A DNA stretch of 7,453 nt from JBEKHI01 sp050012355. Its GTDB lineage: Bacteria; Actinomycetota; Actinomycetes; Streptosporangiales; Streptosporangiaceae. The notes below the pieces were generated by a model, which saw nothing but the letters and a program-made list of their open reading frames with translations, searched no databases and was not told the origin of the DNA. The position numbers were made by a program, and so were the translations under genes. Positions within the stretch are counted from its first letter, which is position 1; every line of letters starts with the position of its first letter. This document shows positions 1 to 6,622 of the stretch, piece after piece. The stretch is taken from positions 1 through 7,453 of the forward strand of contig JBEKHI010000401.1 in NCBI GenBank assembly GCA_050012355.1, read 5' to 3'.

Positions 1-1036
1 CCGCGCAGATCGTCACCCCGAACAGGCCTTGCTCCTGATAGGAGACGATCCAGTTGCTGTCAATGGGGTGCCCGTTGTACTGCGCGTTGTTCAGCCCGAA
101 TCCGAATAGTTCCTCGAATTTGTTCCGTGGCTCGCCCAGCACTTGCGCCCAGTAGTTCGTCCGGCCACTGAGGCCGAGCAGTGTCTGCGTGCCCTGGCCG
201 CGGGCGAGCCAGGATGTGATGAAGCCGGATAGCCCGACGGCCGCCACCGCGGCGACGCCGCCGATGACGGCGAACAGCCGGCGGACCCTTGCCCTGGCCA
301 CGATCAGGCTCAGCCCGGCGACCGCGAGGGCCGCCAGCAGCGCGCCGAGCGCCGTCCTGGTGTGCGTGAGCAGCAGTATCGCGCCCGCGAAGACCACGGC
401 GACGGCGGTGATCTTGCCCCGCGCCAGTCCGCTGAACCAGAGCACGACGACTAGGCCGAGGGTGATCGCCGCGTAGTGCGCCACCTGGGTGGACGGGATT
501 GGCCACAGCACGCCGGACAGCCGGCCGTTCACCATCGCGCGGCCGGGAGCCACCAGCAAGCCGAGCAGCACCGTGGCCAGCACCACGGTCAGCGCCTTCA
601 GGTGGACGCGCACCAGCAGCAGGTCGCGACGACCGAAGTACGGGGACAGCAGCCACAGTGCGGCGGCGAACTCGGCGAGCCGGAACGTCCGGTAGGCGGT
701 CCCTCGCAAGTACTGGGCGTTCAGGCAGGTCAGCACCGCCTCGATGGCGAGCAGGCTGACCAGGAACAGGAAGAAGCCCGGCCGGACGACCACCTTAGGA
801 TTCGCCGCCAGCGCCGCCAGTACGCCGAGCGGCAGCGCACCCTGAGTGAGCACCTGGCCGATCGTCGGCGGAATGTGCAGGATCGTCAGGTTGGTGGCGA
901 AGGCCAGCACGTTGAAGAGAATCAGGCTCCAGGCGAGGGTGACCCGGTGTTCCAGCTGGCGCTGGAGGCCCTGCTCGGCGTCGCGTACCTGGACCTGCGG
1001 CCTCGGCCGGAGGACGGCCGTTGTCGTGATGCTCAT
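1..1036 (-). CDS. O-antigen ligase / Wzy-type polysaccharide polymerase, 3' end cut by window edge
   Basis: This frame is open from an ATG at 1036 to the left edge; 345 residues are visible and the C-terminus is missing. The N-terminus is a cytoplasmic tail of about 32 residues. About nine hydrophobic segments follow, near residues 33-52, 62-78, 88-105, 118-133, 147-163, 184-201, 208-223, 228-246 and 253-272. A large extracytoplasmic loop then begins. Family landmarks are THTRTALGALL (224-234, Arg227), SGRTNYW (290-296, Arg292), LFGFGLNN (310-317) and IDSNW plus YQEQGLFG (325-340). This arginine-rich pattern around the big loop is typical of the Wzy_C/O-antigen ligase superfamily, which joins lipid-linked glycan units outside the membrane. 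The start is fixed by a 4-base ATGA overlap with the upstream oxidoreductase and a strong AGGAGG site. Polymerase and ligase cannot be told apart from the sequence. The family call is secure; the acceptor and sugar are unknown. Confidence 0.88.
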   Translation of the reverse strand, partial: MSITTTAVLRPRPQVQVRDAEQGLQRQLEHRVTLAWSLILFNVLAFATNLTILHIPPTIGQVLTQGALPLGVLAALAANPKVVVRPGFFLFLVSLLAIEAVLTCLNAQYLRGTAYRTFRLAEFAAALWLLSPYFGRRDLLLVRVHLKALTVVLATVLLGLLVAPGRAMVNGRLSGVLWPIPSTQVAHYAAITLGLVVVLWFSGLARGKITAVAVVFAGAILLLTHTRTALGALLAALAVAGLSLIVARARVRRLFAVIGGVAAVAAVGLSGFITSWLARGQGTQTLLGLSGRTNYWAQVLGEPRNKFEELFGFGLNNAQYNGHPIDSNWIVSYQEQGLFGVTICA

Positions 1037-2667
1037 CCGCCACCCTCCTGGGCCATCGCGAGCCAGCCAGGTGGCTCGGCCGCGACGGAGTCCGTCCTGA
1101 CCAGCTCGCTGGCGGCGAGCTGGATCGCGGAGACGACGATCATGTCGCGCACCGAATACACCGCCGGCTGCCCAGCCACCACCCGGCTGAGCGCCTCACG
1201 GTACATCGTCCGGTGTCCCTTGTCGCGGAACAGGGTCCGTGACCGCCGGTCGAGCCCATCGGAGCGGATCCGCAGCTTCCACAGATCGTCGATCGTAATC
1301 GTGGCCAGGCCCCGGCGGATCTCGATCTGCTCCTGCACACCGCGGATATCGTCACCGCGGGTGGTGCCGAGCACGGTCAGCAGCGACCCGTCCTCGAAGG
1401 TGACCGTGAGCACGCGTTCCTCGTCGCTGCCGGGCTCGGAGCCGGGTACCCGGGGCGACATCGCCAGCGAGACCGGCAACGGGCTGCCCTCCAGCAGGAA
1501 GACCGCCATGTCGATCCAGTGGCAGAGGTTCCCGGTGATCCGGGTTCCCTGGTTCGGCCAGAAGTACCAGTGATCCGGCTGGAAGTTCAGCTCCTTGACC
1601 ACGACGGAGATCGAGGTGGGCCCGGACTCCCGCCGCAGCCGGGCACGGGCCCGGCGGACCAGCGGGTGGTACCGCCGGTTGAACCCGATCTCCACCGCTC
1701 CCGGGTGCGAGCGCATCAGGGTCGCGAGCTGCTCGACGTCCGTTTCCGTCACCGTCGGCGGCTTTTCCACAAAGACCCGGTGGCCGGCCTTGACCGCCGC
1801 GCAGGCCAGCCGGGTGTGCGAGTCGTGCGCGGTGGCAACGATCACGAGCCCCTGGCCAGGCAGTTCCTCGATGGCCCGCTCCGCGTCGGTCGTGGCCAGC
1901 GCGAAGCCCGCCTCACGGCCGACGATCGCGGCGATCTGCGGTTCGCGGTTCGCCACCGCGTAGGGTGTCAGCCGCGCCCGGCGCAGCGCCGGGATGATCT
2001 CGTTGCGGGTGTAGTCGCCAGCGCCAAGTACCGCCACCGGCAGGCCGCCGGAAGCAGGCACCGTTTTCAGCCGCAGCACCGTGTCGGCCGGCCCCGGGTC
2101 GGCTCGCGGCGGCCGCACGATGGCGCCAGCGTCGTTATGGTCATGATGGTCGTTGTTCTGCGCCGCTTCCCGCAGCGCCGTGACGAGCTCGGCCGGCGGC
2201 GGCATCGCGGAGTACAGGTACCCCTGCCGGCACAGCGGAGCGAGCGTGCTGGCCTGGGCCGCCAGGCGGCGGGCGAGGTCGCGCAGCGCGTCGTCGCCGA
2301 AATCCTCGTCCACCGGCAGCACGAGATCGCGATGGACCACCACCTGCTGCGCCGCCGCCGGAGCACGGGGCGCCAGCGCCACCACCCGCCCGCCGTCGAC
2401 AACGGTGCTGCCGAGGACAACGCCGACCCGGAAGTCCCCGGTGTACCGCGGCTCGTCGCGCTTGGTCCTGGCCTTGCGGAGCGTGCTTCGCGGGCCGTCG
2501 GTCAGCATGAAGACCGCGACCTTCCGCCCTGGACGGCGGTTCACCCGCGCGGACGCGTTCTCAACGGGGAACAGCGGGACGGCCGCCGCCACGTCGATCA
2601 GTACGCCCTCGGCGGGCACCTCGTACCCGGGGACGTCTAGCCACGCGTCATGCCAGAGCAGTTTCAC
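1033..2667 (-). CDS. Gfo/Idh/MocA-family oxidoreductase with a reduced N-terminal MDR-like domain
   Basis: The 544-residue protein starts at GTG 2667, 3 bases after the kinase stop, with GGGG 7 bases upstream. Its C-terminal part (about 210-525) is a Gfo/Idh/MocA NAD(P)-dependent dehydrogenase: Rossmann turn VLGAGDYT (213-220), VEKPP at 300-304 with the usual Lys302, and NLCHWIDM (380-387) with candidate catalytic His383. GFNRRYHP (328-335) and the preceding pattern resemble the second half of 'bi-domain' oxidoreductases, which fuse a zinc-type alcohol dehydrogenase (MDR) to a Gfo/Idh domain in polysaccharide clusters. Here the first half is only about 170 residues. It keeps MDR-like segments such as VGVVLG (81-86) and RVVALAP followed by VVVHRDLVLPV (94-119), but I see no MDR nucleotide-binding GxGxxG and no zinc-ligand set. 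A His/Asp-rich linker (171-181) joins the halves. The likely role is redox chemistry on an NDP-sugar or glycan intermediate; the substrate is unknown. Confidence 0.85.
   Translation of the reverse strand: MKLLWHDAWLDVPGYEVPAEGVLIDVAAAVPLFPVENASARVNRRPGRKVAVFMLTDGPRSTLRKARTKRDEPRYTGDFRVGVVLGSTVVDGGRVVALAPRAPAAAQQVVVHRDLVLPVDEDFGDDALRDLARRLAAQASTLAPLCRQGYLYSAMPPPAELVTALREAAQNNDHHDHNDAGAIVRPPRADPGPADTVLRLKTVPASGGLPVAVLGAGDYTRNEIIPALRRARLTPYAVANREPQIAAIVGREAGFALATTDAERAIEELPGQGLVIVATAHDSHTRLACAAVKAGHRVFVEKPPTVTETDVEQLATLMRSHPGAVEIGFNRRYHPLVRRARARLRRESGPTSISVVVKELNFQPDHWYFWPNQGTRITGNLCHWIDMAVFLLEGSPLPVSLAMSPRVPGSEPGSDEERVLTVTFEDGSLLTVLGTTRGDDIRGVQEQIEIRRGLATITIDDLWKLRIRSDGLDRRSRTLFRDKGHRTMYREALSRVVAGQPAVYSVRDMIVVSAIQLAASELVRTDSVAAEPPGWLAMAQEGGG
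1044..1049 (-). promoter_or_regulatory. Strong ribosome binding site for the Wzy-like gene
   Basis: AGGAGG on the minus strand lies 7 bases upstream of the ATG at 1036, inside the 3' end of the oxidoreductase gene. It supports this start rather than any of the out-of-frame alternatives, and it is the best Shine-Dalgarno match in the window. Confidence 0.75.
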
Positions 2668-2670
2668 GGT

Positions 2671-3660
2671 TCATCCCCAGATATCGCGGATAACGTTGAG
2701 CACCACACGCGAGCCGAGCCGGTCCAGGCTGATCGGCAGTTCGCGCATCCCGGACAGCGTCTCGCGCACCGCGCGCTGCCGTTCCATCGGGCAGATGACC
2801 ACCAGGAACCCGCCACCGCCGGCCCCGGTCACCTTGGCCCCGGTCGCGCCGGCGTCCAGCGCCCGGGCCACCGCCCGGTCGATCTCCTCGCTGGAGACAC
2901 CGGAAGCCAGCTTCCGCTTCGCTTCCCAGCCCTCGCGCATGGCGGAGCCGAGACCGTTCACGTCGCCGGCCTGGAGCCGGTCCACCGCGTAGCCCGCGAG
3001 ATCGCGCAGCAGGTCGAGCTGGGCGCGGGTGTCCTCGATGTTCGCGCTCTGCTCGGCCAGGATGCGATCGGCCTTCCTGGTGATCCCGGTGTAGAAGAGC
3101 AGCAGCTGCTGCTGGAGCGCCCGCCGCTGGTCCGTCCCCAGGTCGACCGTCTTGGGCACCACCTCGTCGCCTGGCCCGAAATGGAGGTCCCGTATCCCGC
3201 CGAACGCCGCGATGTACTGGTCCTGCTTGCCGATCGGTTTCCCGCAGCGCTCGATCTCGATCTGGCAGGCGCCCTCGGCCAGCTCGGCGGCGGTCACCGG
3301 GCGCCCGGAGTACGCGTAGAGCGCGTGCAGCAAGCCGACGGTGACGGCCGACGAGGATCCGAGGCCCGAGCCCTCGGACGGGATGTCGGCCAGCGTGGTG
3401 ATCTCGACGCCTTTCGTCACCCCGGTCATCTGCATGGCCTCGCGGACCAGCTCGTGCTCCAGATCTTCTACCCGGGAGACGATCTCCTTCTTCGAGTAGT
3501 TGACGTAGATGGCGTCGTCGAAGCGCTCCTTGACGATGACGTAGACGTACTTGTCGATCGCGCAGTTCAGCACCCGGCCGCCGTGCTCCCGGTAGTAACC
3601 GGGCAGGTCGGTGCCGCCACCCAGCAGGCCGATGCGCAATGGAGTCTGGGTAATGATCAT
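2671..3660 (-). CDS. hddA: GHMP-family D-glycero-D-manno-heptose 7-phosphate kinase
   Basis: The 329-residue kinase is predicted to phosphorylate C1 of D-glycero-D-manno-heptose 7-phosphate with ATP, giving the 1,7-bisphosphate. All GHMP motifs are present: the N-terminal substrate motif TPLRIGLLGGGTDLP (6-20), the ATP loop PSEGSGLGSSSA (94-105), candidate catalytic Asp147 in GKQDQY, and the C-terminal glycine loop VTGAGGGGFLV (277-287). The opening resembles HddA and the kinase half of fucokinases more than galactokinase or homoserine kinase. An in-frame start 30 bases upstream (3690) exists, but ATG 3660 is preferred: it forms an ATGA overlap with the upstream gene and has GGAGG 10 bases before it. 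The adjacent nucleotidylyltransferase and the gmhA/gmhB genes in the same operon support the heptose assignment. Alpha rather than beta anomer specificity is inferred from family resemblance. A fucose- or other sugar-1-kinase is the main alternative. Confidence 0.87.
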   Translation of the reverse strand: MIITQTPLRIGLLGGGTDLPGYYREHGGRVLNCAIDKYVYVIVKERFDDAIYVNYSKKEIVSRVEDLEHELVREAMQMTGVTKGVEITTLADIPSEGSGLGSSSAVTVGLLHALYAYSGRPVTAAELAEGACQIEIERCGKPIGKQDQYIAAFGGIRDLHFGPGDEVVPKTVDLGTDQRRALQQQLLLFYTGITRKADRILAEQSANIEDTRAQLDLLRDLAGYAVDRLQAGDVNGLGSAMREGWEAKRKLASGVSSEEIDRAVARALDAGATGAKVTGAGGGGFLVVICPMERQRAVRETLSGMRELPISLDRLGSRVVLNVIRDIWG

Positions 3661-4367
3661 GTCGTCATGGCCTCCGCCCGGGCAGGCCACTCCTGAAGGG
3701 CCCGCTGGTAAGCGTCGATCGTCCCGATATCACGGAAATACCCCTTGACCGCGACTGTCCGGGCCTGTCCGACCAGCCGTGGCAGCAGGTCGTGGCCGAT
3801 GTCGCAGGGCGCGGGCGCGGCTATCTCGTCGAGCACGCTGGGGGCGAACGTGTAGATGCCCGCGTTCGCCAGGTCGGACACCGGGTGGGCGGGCTTCTCC
3901 GCGAACCCGCTGATCACCCCGGACGCGTCCAGCTCGACAATGCCGCAGGCCGAGGGGTTCTCAGCGTGGAACACGGCCAGCGTCGCGGCGGGCCGGTACG
4001 TCCGGTGCGCGTCGAGCAGCGACCCGAGATCGAAGTCGGTCAGGTTGTCGGCGTTGCACGCCAGGAAGAAGTCGTCCGCGGCCACCCACTGCCGGTTCGC
4101 CAGCAGCGTTCCCGCGCTGCCGAGCAGTACCGGCTCGTAGCTGGTGCGGACCACCGGCCCTCCGGCGCGCGCGGCCAGGTGCGTGCGAACCACGTCGGGG
4201 AGATGATGCAGGTTGACGACCACCTCGTCGACACCGGCATCGCGCAAGCTGTCCAGCCACAGGTCCAGCAGCGGCCTGCCGCCGATATTCACCATGCACT
4301 TGGGTGTCGTGTCGGTGATCGGCCGCAACCGCGTCCCGAGGCCGGCGGCGAGCAGGAAAGCCTTCAC
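3657..4367 (-). CDS. hddC: Sugar-1-phosphate nucleotidylyltransferase, HddC-like (D-glycero-D-manno-heptose 1-phosphate guanylyltransferase)
   Basis: This 236-residue enzyme is predicted to join a nucleoside triphosphate, GTP by HddC precedent, to heptose 1-phosphate with release of pyrophosphate. The N-terminal signature LLAAGLGTRLRPIT (5-18) followed by TPKCMVNIGGRPLLD (21-35) is the nucleotide-binding loop and the lysine motif of the family. NADNL (105-109) holds metal-binding Asp107, EKP (157-159) contacts the sugar, and YFRDIGT (210-216) supplies a second metal aspartate, Asp213. There is no C-terminal left-handed beta-helix or ManC cupin, so it is a minimal, single-domain form. The start is GTG 4367, forming a GTGA overlap with the SDR gene's stop and preceded by GGAG. 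The same frame stays open upstream to 5027, but that extension overlaps the SDR gene and has no domain character. Nucleotide specificity cannot be read from the motifs; the GDP call rests on the neighbours. Confidence 0.86.
   Translation of the reverse strand: MKAFLLAAGLGTRLRPITDTTPKCMVNIGGRPLLDLWLDSLRDAGVDEVVVNLHHLPDVVRTHLAARAGGPVVRTSYEPVLLGSAGTLLANRQWVAADDFFLACNADNLTDFDLGSLLDAHRTYRPAATLAVFHAENPSACGIVELDASGVISGFAEKPAHPVSDLANAGIYTFAPSVLDEIAAPAPCDIGHDLLPRLVGQARTVAVKGYFRDIGTIDAYQRALQEWPARAEAMTT
3671..3675 (-). promoter_or_regulatory. Ribosome binding site deciding the hddA start
   Basis: GGAGG on the minus strand sits 10 bases upstream of ATG 3660, within the 3' end of the nucleotidylyltransferase gene. 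It favours ATG 3660 over the in-frame ATG at 3690, which lies upstream of this site. Confidence 0.65.
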
Positions 4368-5476
4368 GTCCGCTTGCTCCGTACGACTCCGAGGCTGCGC
4401 ATCCGCGCGTTCGCCTCCCCCAGGATCCCGTCCAGCCCGTCCAGGCCCTTCAGCCACTCCGCGTAGGCGGCCACCGAGTCGGCGGGCGTCCGGCGTGGCT
4501 CCCAGCCGAGGCCACGCAACGCGGTGATGTCGGAGAATATGTGCCTGGTGTCGCCGAACCGGTACTCGCCGGTCAGCTCCGCGGGCTCCGCAGAACCAAA
4601 TTGGGCCATAACGACGTCGGCGAATTCTTTCGTGCTCACCGGTTCGCCCCCGCCGACGTTGAAGACCTGCCCGGTCGCCCGGTCGTCTTCGAGCACCAGC
4701 AGGTTGGCGTCGATCACGTCCTCGATGTTGACGTAATCCCGGAGTGACTCGCCGTCTTCGTACAGCGTCGGCGGGACGCCCTGCAGGTAGCTCAGGCAGA
4801 AGATCCGGCAGGCGCCGGAGTACGCGTTGTATACCGACTGCCCGGGGCCCTGGACGATGCTGTATCGCAGCGCGACCGTCGGCACCGAATACCGGCGGCC
4901 GAGGTTGATGGCCACCATTTCCTGGCCGTGCTTGGACATGCCGTAGGCGTTTTGCGGGTTGGCGATATCTTCCGGAGTCGGCCGCATCAGCATCGGACCG
5001 CCGCACTGCGGGCACGGGACGTCCCATTCGCCCGCCATCAGCGCCACTTCCTCGCGCATCCCCGGCAGCTGGTCACCGTCCATCGGGCAGGTGTAGAGGC
5101 CTTCGCCCATCGTGGACTGGGACGACGCCACGACGATCCTGGCCAGATCGAGGCGCTCGGCGACGATGATCTCGTACAGCAGCGCGGTGGACACGATGTT
5201 CACCGCGGAGAACCGGGAGAAGTCCGGCATGTAGTCCTGGTAGGCGGCGAAGTGATACACCGCGTCGACCCGGCGAAGCAGGTTGGCGAGCAGGTCGCGG
5301 TCCAGCACATCGCCCTCGTAGAAGTCGACCGCCGGGTCCAGGTTGCTGGGTCGCGGGCTCCGGTGCACCGGTGGGGTCATCGCATCGATGACCACCACCT
5401 CGTGACCGCGCTCCAGCAGACGCGCACAGGTATGTGATCCGATGAATCCGGCGCCCCCGGTGACAAGAACCTTCAT
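4364..5476 (-). CDS. Extended SDR NDP-sugar epimerase/dehydratase with a Cys-containing insert
   Basis: The 370-residue protein has the extended-SDR NAD(P) site TGGAGFIGSH (6-15), Asp31 at the end of beta-2, HFAAYQD (75-81), a Ser/Thr run at 118-122, and the catalytic pair YGMSK (Tyr178, Lys182). SLRDYVNIEDV (244-254) and NVGGGEPVS (273-281) are usual C-terminal substrate-domain motifs. Unlike typical GalE or RmlB enzymes, it carries an insert of about 40 residues between the Ser and Tyr motifs, with Cys130, Cys155 and Cys158 (CPQC). From memory, this insert resembles a group annotated as dTDP-L-rhamnose 4-epimerase-like. ATG 5476 overlaps the glycosyltransferase stop as ATGA, with AGGAAG 8 bases upstream. 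In this operon the plausible substrate is the NDP-heptose made by its neighbours, epimerised or dehydrated on the ring. Epimerase versus dehydratase, and the exact substrate, are not decided by the sequence. Confidence 0.87.
   Translation of the reverse strand: MKVLVTGGAGFIGSHTCARLLERGHEVVVIDAMTPPVHRSPRPSNLDPAVDFYEGDVLDRDLLANLLRRVDAVYHFAAYQDYMPDFSRFSAVNIVSTALLYEIIVAERLDLARIVVASSQSTMGEGLYTCPMDGDQLPGMREEVALMAGEWDVPCPQCGGPMLMRPTPEDIANPQNAYGMSKHGQEMVAINLGRRYSVPTVALRYSIVQGPGQSVYNAYSGACRIFCLSYLQGVPPTLYEDGESLRDYVNIEDVIDANLLVLEDDRATGQVFNVGGGEPVSTKEFADVVMAQFGSAEPAELTGEYRFGDTRHIFSDITALRGLGWEPRRTPADSVAAYAEWLKGLDGLDGILGEANARMRSLGVVRSKRT
4377..4380 (-). promoter_or_regulatory. Ribosome binding site deciding the hddC GTG start
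   Basis: GGAG on the minus strand (context TACGGAG) lies 9 bases upstream of GTG 4367. With the GTGA stop-start overlap it fixes the start of the nucleotidylyltransferase and rules out the much longer in-frame extension. Confidence 0.6.
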
Positions 5477-6621
5477 TTCGCTCGCTTCCTACGTCGTTCG
5501 GCTACCTCTCGGTAGACATTCAGCGTCGCCGCGCCAGTGGCACCCCAGGTGAATTCGGCGGCCCGGCGCAGTCCTCGATCACGCAGACCGTCTCGGTCCG
5601 GCCCTATCGCCTCGAGGATGGCCTTGGCCAGCGAGGCGGGTTCGGCCGGGTCCGCCAGCACCGCCGCGCCGCCGGCGGTTTCCGGCATGGCGGTGGTGTC
5701 CGACGTCACGACCGGGCAACCGCAGGCCATCGCCTCGAGAATGGGCAGCCCGAAGGTCTCGTTGAACGACGGGTAGACGAAGAGGTCCGCCGCCCGGTAG
5801 AAGTCCACGGTTTCCTCCAGCGGGACTCCGCCGGTGAAGACCACGTCATCGCCAATGCCCAGTTCGGCGACCAGCGACCGGAGCGAGGCGGCGTACCTTT
5901 CGTCCCGTCCGGGTCCGACGACGACGAGCTGCCGGTCCCCGAGGTCCTCCCGTGCCAGTGCCCACGCCTTGAGCAGTCCGTCGCAGTTCTTGTACGGCCA
6001 CAGCGACGAGACGAACAGCACGAACGGCTTGGTCACGCCATGACTCGCGATCCGTGCTCGCGCCTGCTCCACGTCGCCCGGCTTGAACAGGTCGTGGTCA
6101 ACCGCTTCGTAGATCAGCTTGAGTTTGCGCGGGTCGACCTCCAGGTACCGCTCGACCTCCGATCGCAGGCTCTCGGAGTTGATGATGATGGCCTCCGCGA
6201 CTCGCGCGGAACGCGGGTAGCTGAGCCGCCGGTAGGCCCGGGTGAGCGGTGCGACCGACTCGGGCGCGGTGAACGCGTGCATCGTCTTCATGTGGATGAC
6301 CGGCGACCATGACGGGTTCACGACCGGCGCCATCAGCGTGTTGAAGACGTCGATGCCGCTGAGCGGCAGCCGCATCGGCGAGTACAGATGCTCGCTGAGC
6401 GTGCGGAGCTTGCGCCGCTCGTTCGACCAGGGGTAGGTGATGTAACGCACGCCGGGCCCGTATCCCTGGTGCATCGAGCGTGACTTCGGGCTGACCAGCA
6501 GGTGCAGCTCTTCCCCGGTGTTGAGCCGGCCGGCCATCTCCGGTATCACCCTGGTCCAGAACCAGTGAGCGCCCGAAGGGTTGGCCGGATCATCCGTCAG
6601 CAGGTTGATCGCGACGCGCAT
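5473..6621 (-). CDS. GT4-type (GT-B fold) glycosyltransferase
   Basis: This 382-residue protein matches a retaining GT-B glycosyltransferase of the GT4/Glycos_transf_1 type. The N-terminal half (1-190) opens with MRVAINLL and a Gly-containing acceptor loop (PSGAHWFW, 15-22). The C-terminal donor-binding half contains VSSLWPYKN (204-212) with donor-contacting Lys211, VVVGPG (233-238), and the E-x7-E element NETFGLPILE (Glu288 and Glu296), followed by MACGCPVVTS (298-307). These are the standard nucleotide-sugar binding features of GT4 enzymes. No signal peptide or membrane segment is evident, and the very basic tail (about 376-382) suggests peripheral contact with the membrane. The start is 1 base downstream of the gmhA stop, and the 3' end overlaps the SDR gene. 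The donor may be the NDP-heptose made by this operon. Sequence alone does not show donor or acceptor. Confidence 0.9.
   Translation of the reverse strand: MRVAINLLTDDPANPSGAHWFWTRVIPEMAGRLNTGEELHLLVSPKSRSMHQGYGPGVRYITYPWSNERRKLRTLSEHLYSPMRLPLSGIDVFNTLMAPVVNPSWSPVIHMKTMHAFTAPESVAPLTRAYRRLSYPRSARVAEAIIINSESLRSEVERYLEVDPRKLKLIYEAVDHDLFKPGDVEQARARIASHGVTKPFVLFVSSLWPYKNCDGLLKAWALAREDLGDRQLVVVGPGRDERYAASLRSLVAELGIGDDVVFTGGVPLEETVDFYRAADLFVYPSFNETFGLPILEAMACGCPVVTSDTTAMPETAGGAAVLADPAEPASLAKAILEAIGPDRDGLRDRGLRRAAEFTWGATGAATLNVYREVAERRRKRAK
5485..5490 (-). promoter_or_regulatory. Ribosome binding site for the SDR gene
   Basis: AGGAAG on the minus strand is 8 bases upstream of ATG 5476, inside the last codons of the glycosyltransferase gene. 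It agrees with the start given by the ATGA overlap. Confidence 0.55.
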
Positions 6622-6622
6622 G

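Noticed and set aside
60..656. 198-residue minus-strand open frame within the Wzy-like gene
   Set aside because: Arg/Ala/Gly-rich with no membrane segments. The alternative minus frame starting at ATG 1036 encodes about nine transmembrane segments and Wzy_C motifs through the same bases.
476..1573. 365-residue plus-strand open frame spanning the Wzy-like and oxidoreductase genes
   Set aside because: It is Gln/Arg/His-rich then Ser/Arg-rich, changes character at the junction of the two minus-strand genes, and shows no protein-like hydrophobic pattern.
1519..2640. 373-residue open frame on the plus strand opposite the oxidoreductase
   Set aside because: Composition is Arg/His/Gly/Val-heavy with no recognisable fold. 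It is antisense to a gene with clear Gfo/Idh motifs, as expected in high-GC DNA where the complementary frame rarely meets stops.
3661..3690. Ten-residue N-terminal extension of the GHMP kinase from ATG 3690
   Set aside because: The extension (MACPGGGHDD) lies ahead of the normal family beginning, would overlap the upstream gene by 34 bases, and places the GGAGG site inside the coding region instead of before it.
2650..3696. 348-residue plus-strand open frame opposite hddA
   Set aside because: It mirrors the kinase gene codon by codon and contains no domain motif; a shadow of high third-position GC.
4368..5027. Long in-frame upstream extension of the nucleotidylyltransferase frame on the minus strand (456 residues in total)
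   Set aside because: It runs through the coding region of the SDR gene in another frame, is rich in Arg/Gly/Pro without domain motifs, and the family signature begins exactly at GTG 4367 next to a GTGA overlap and GGAG site.
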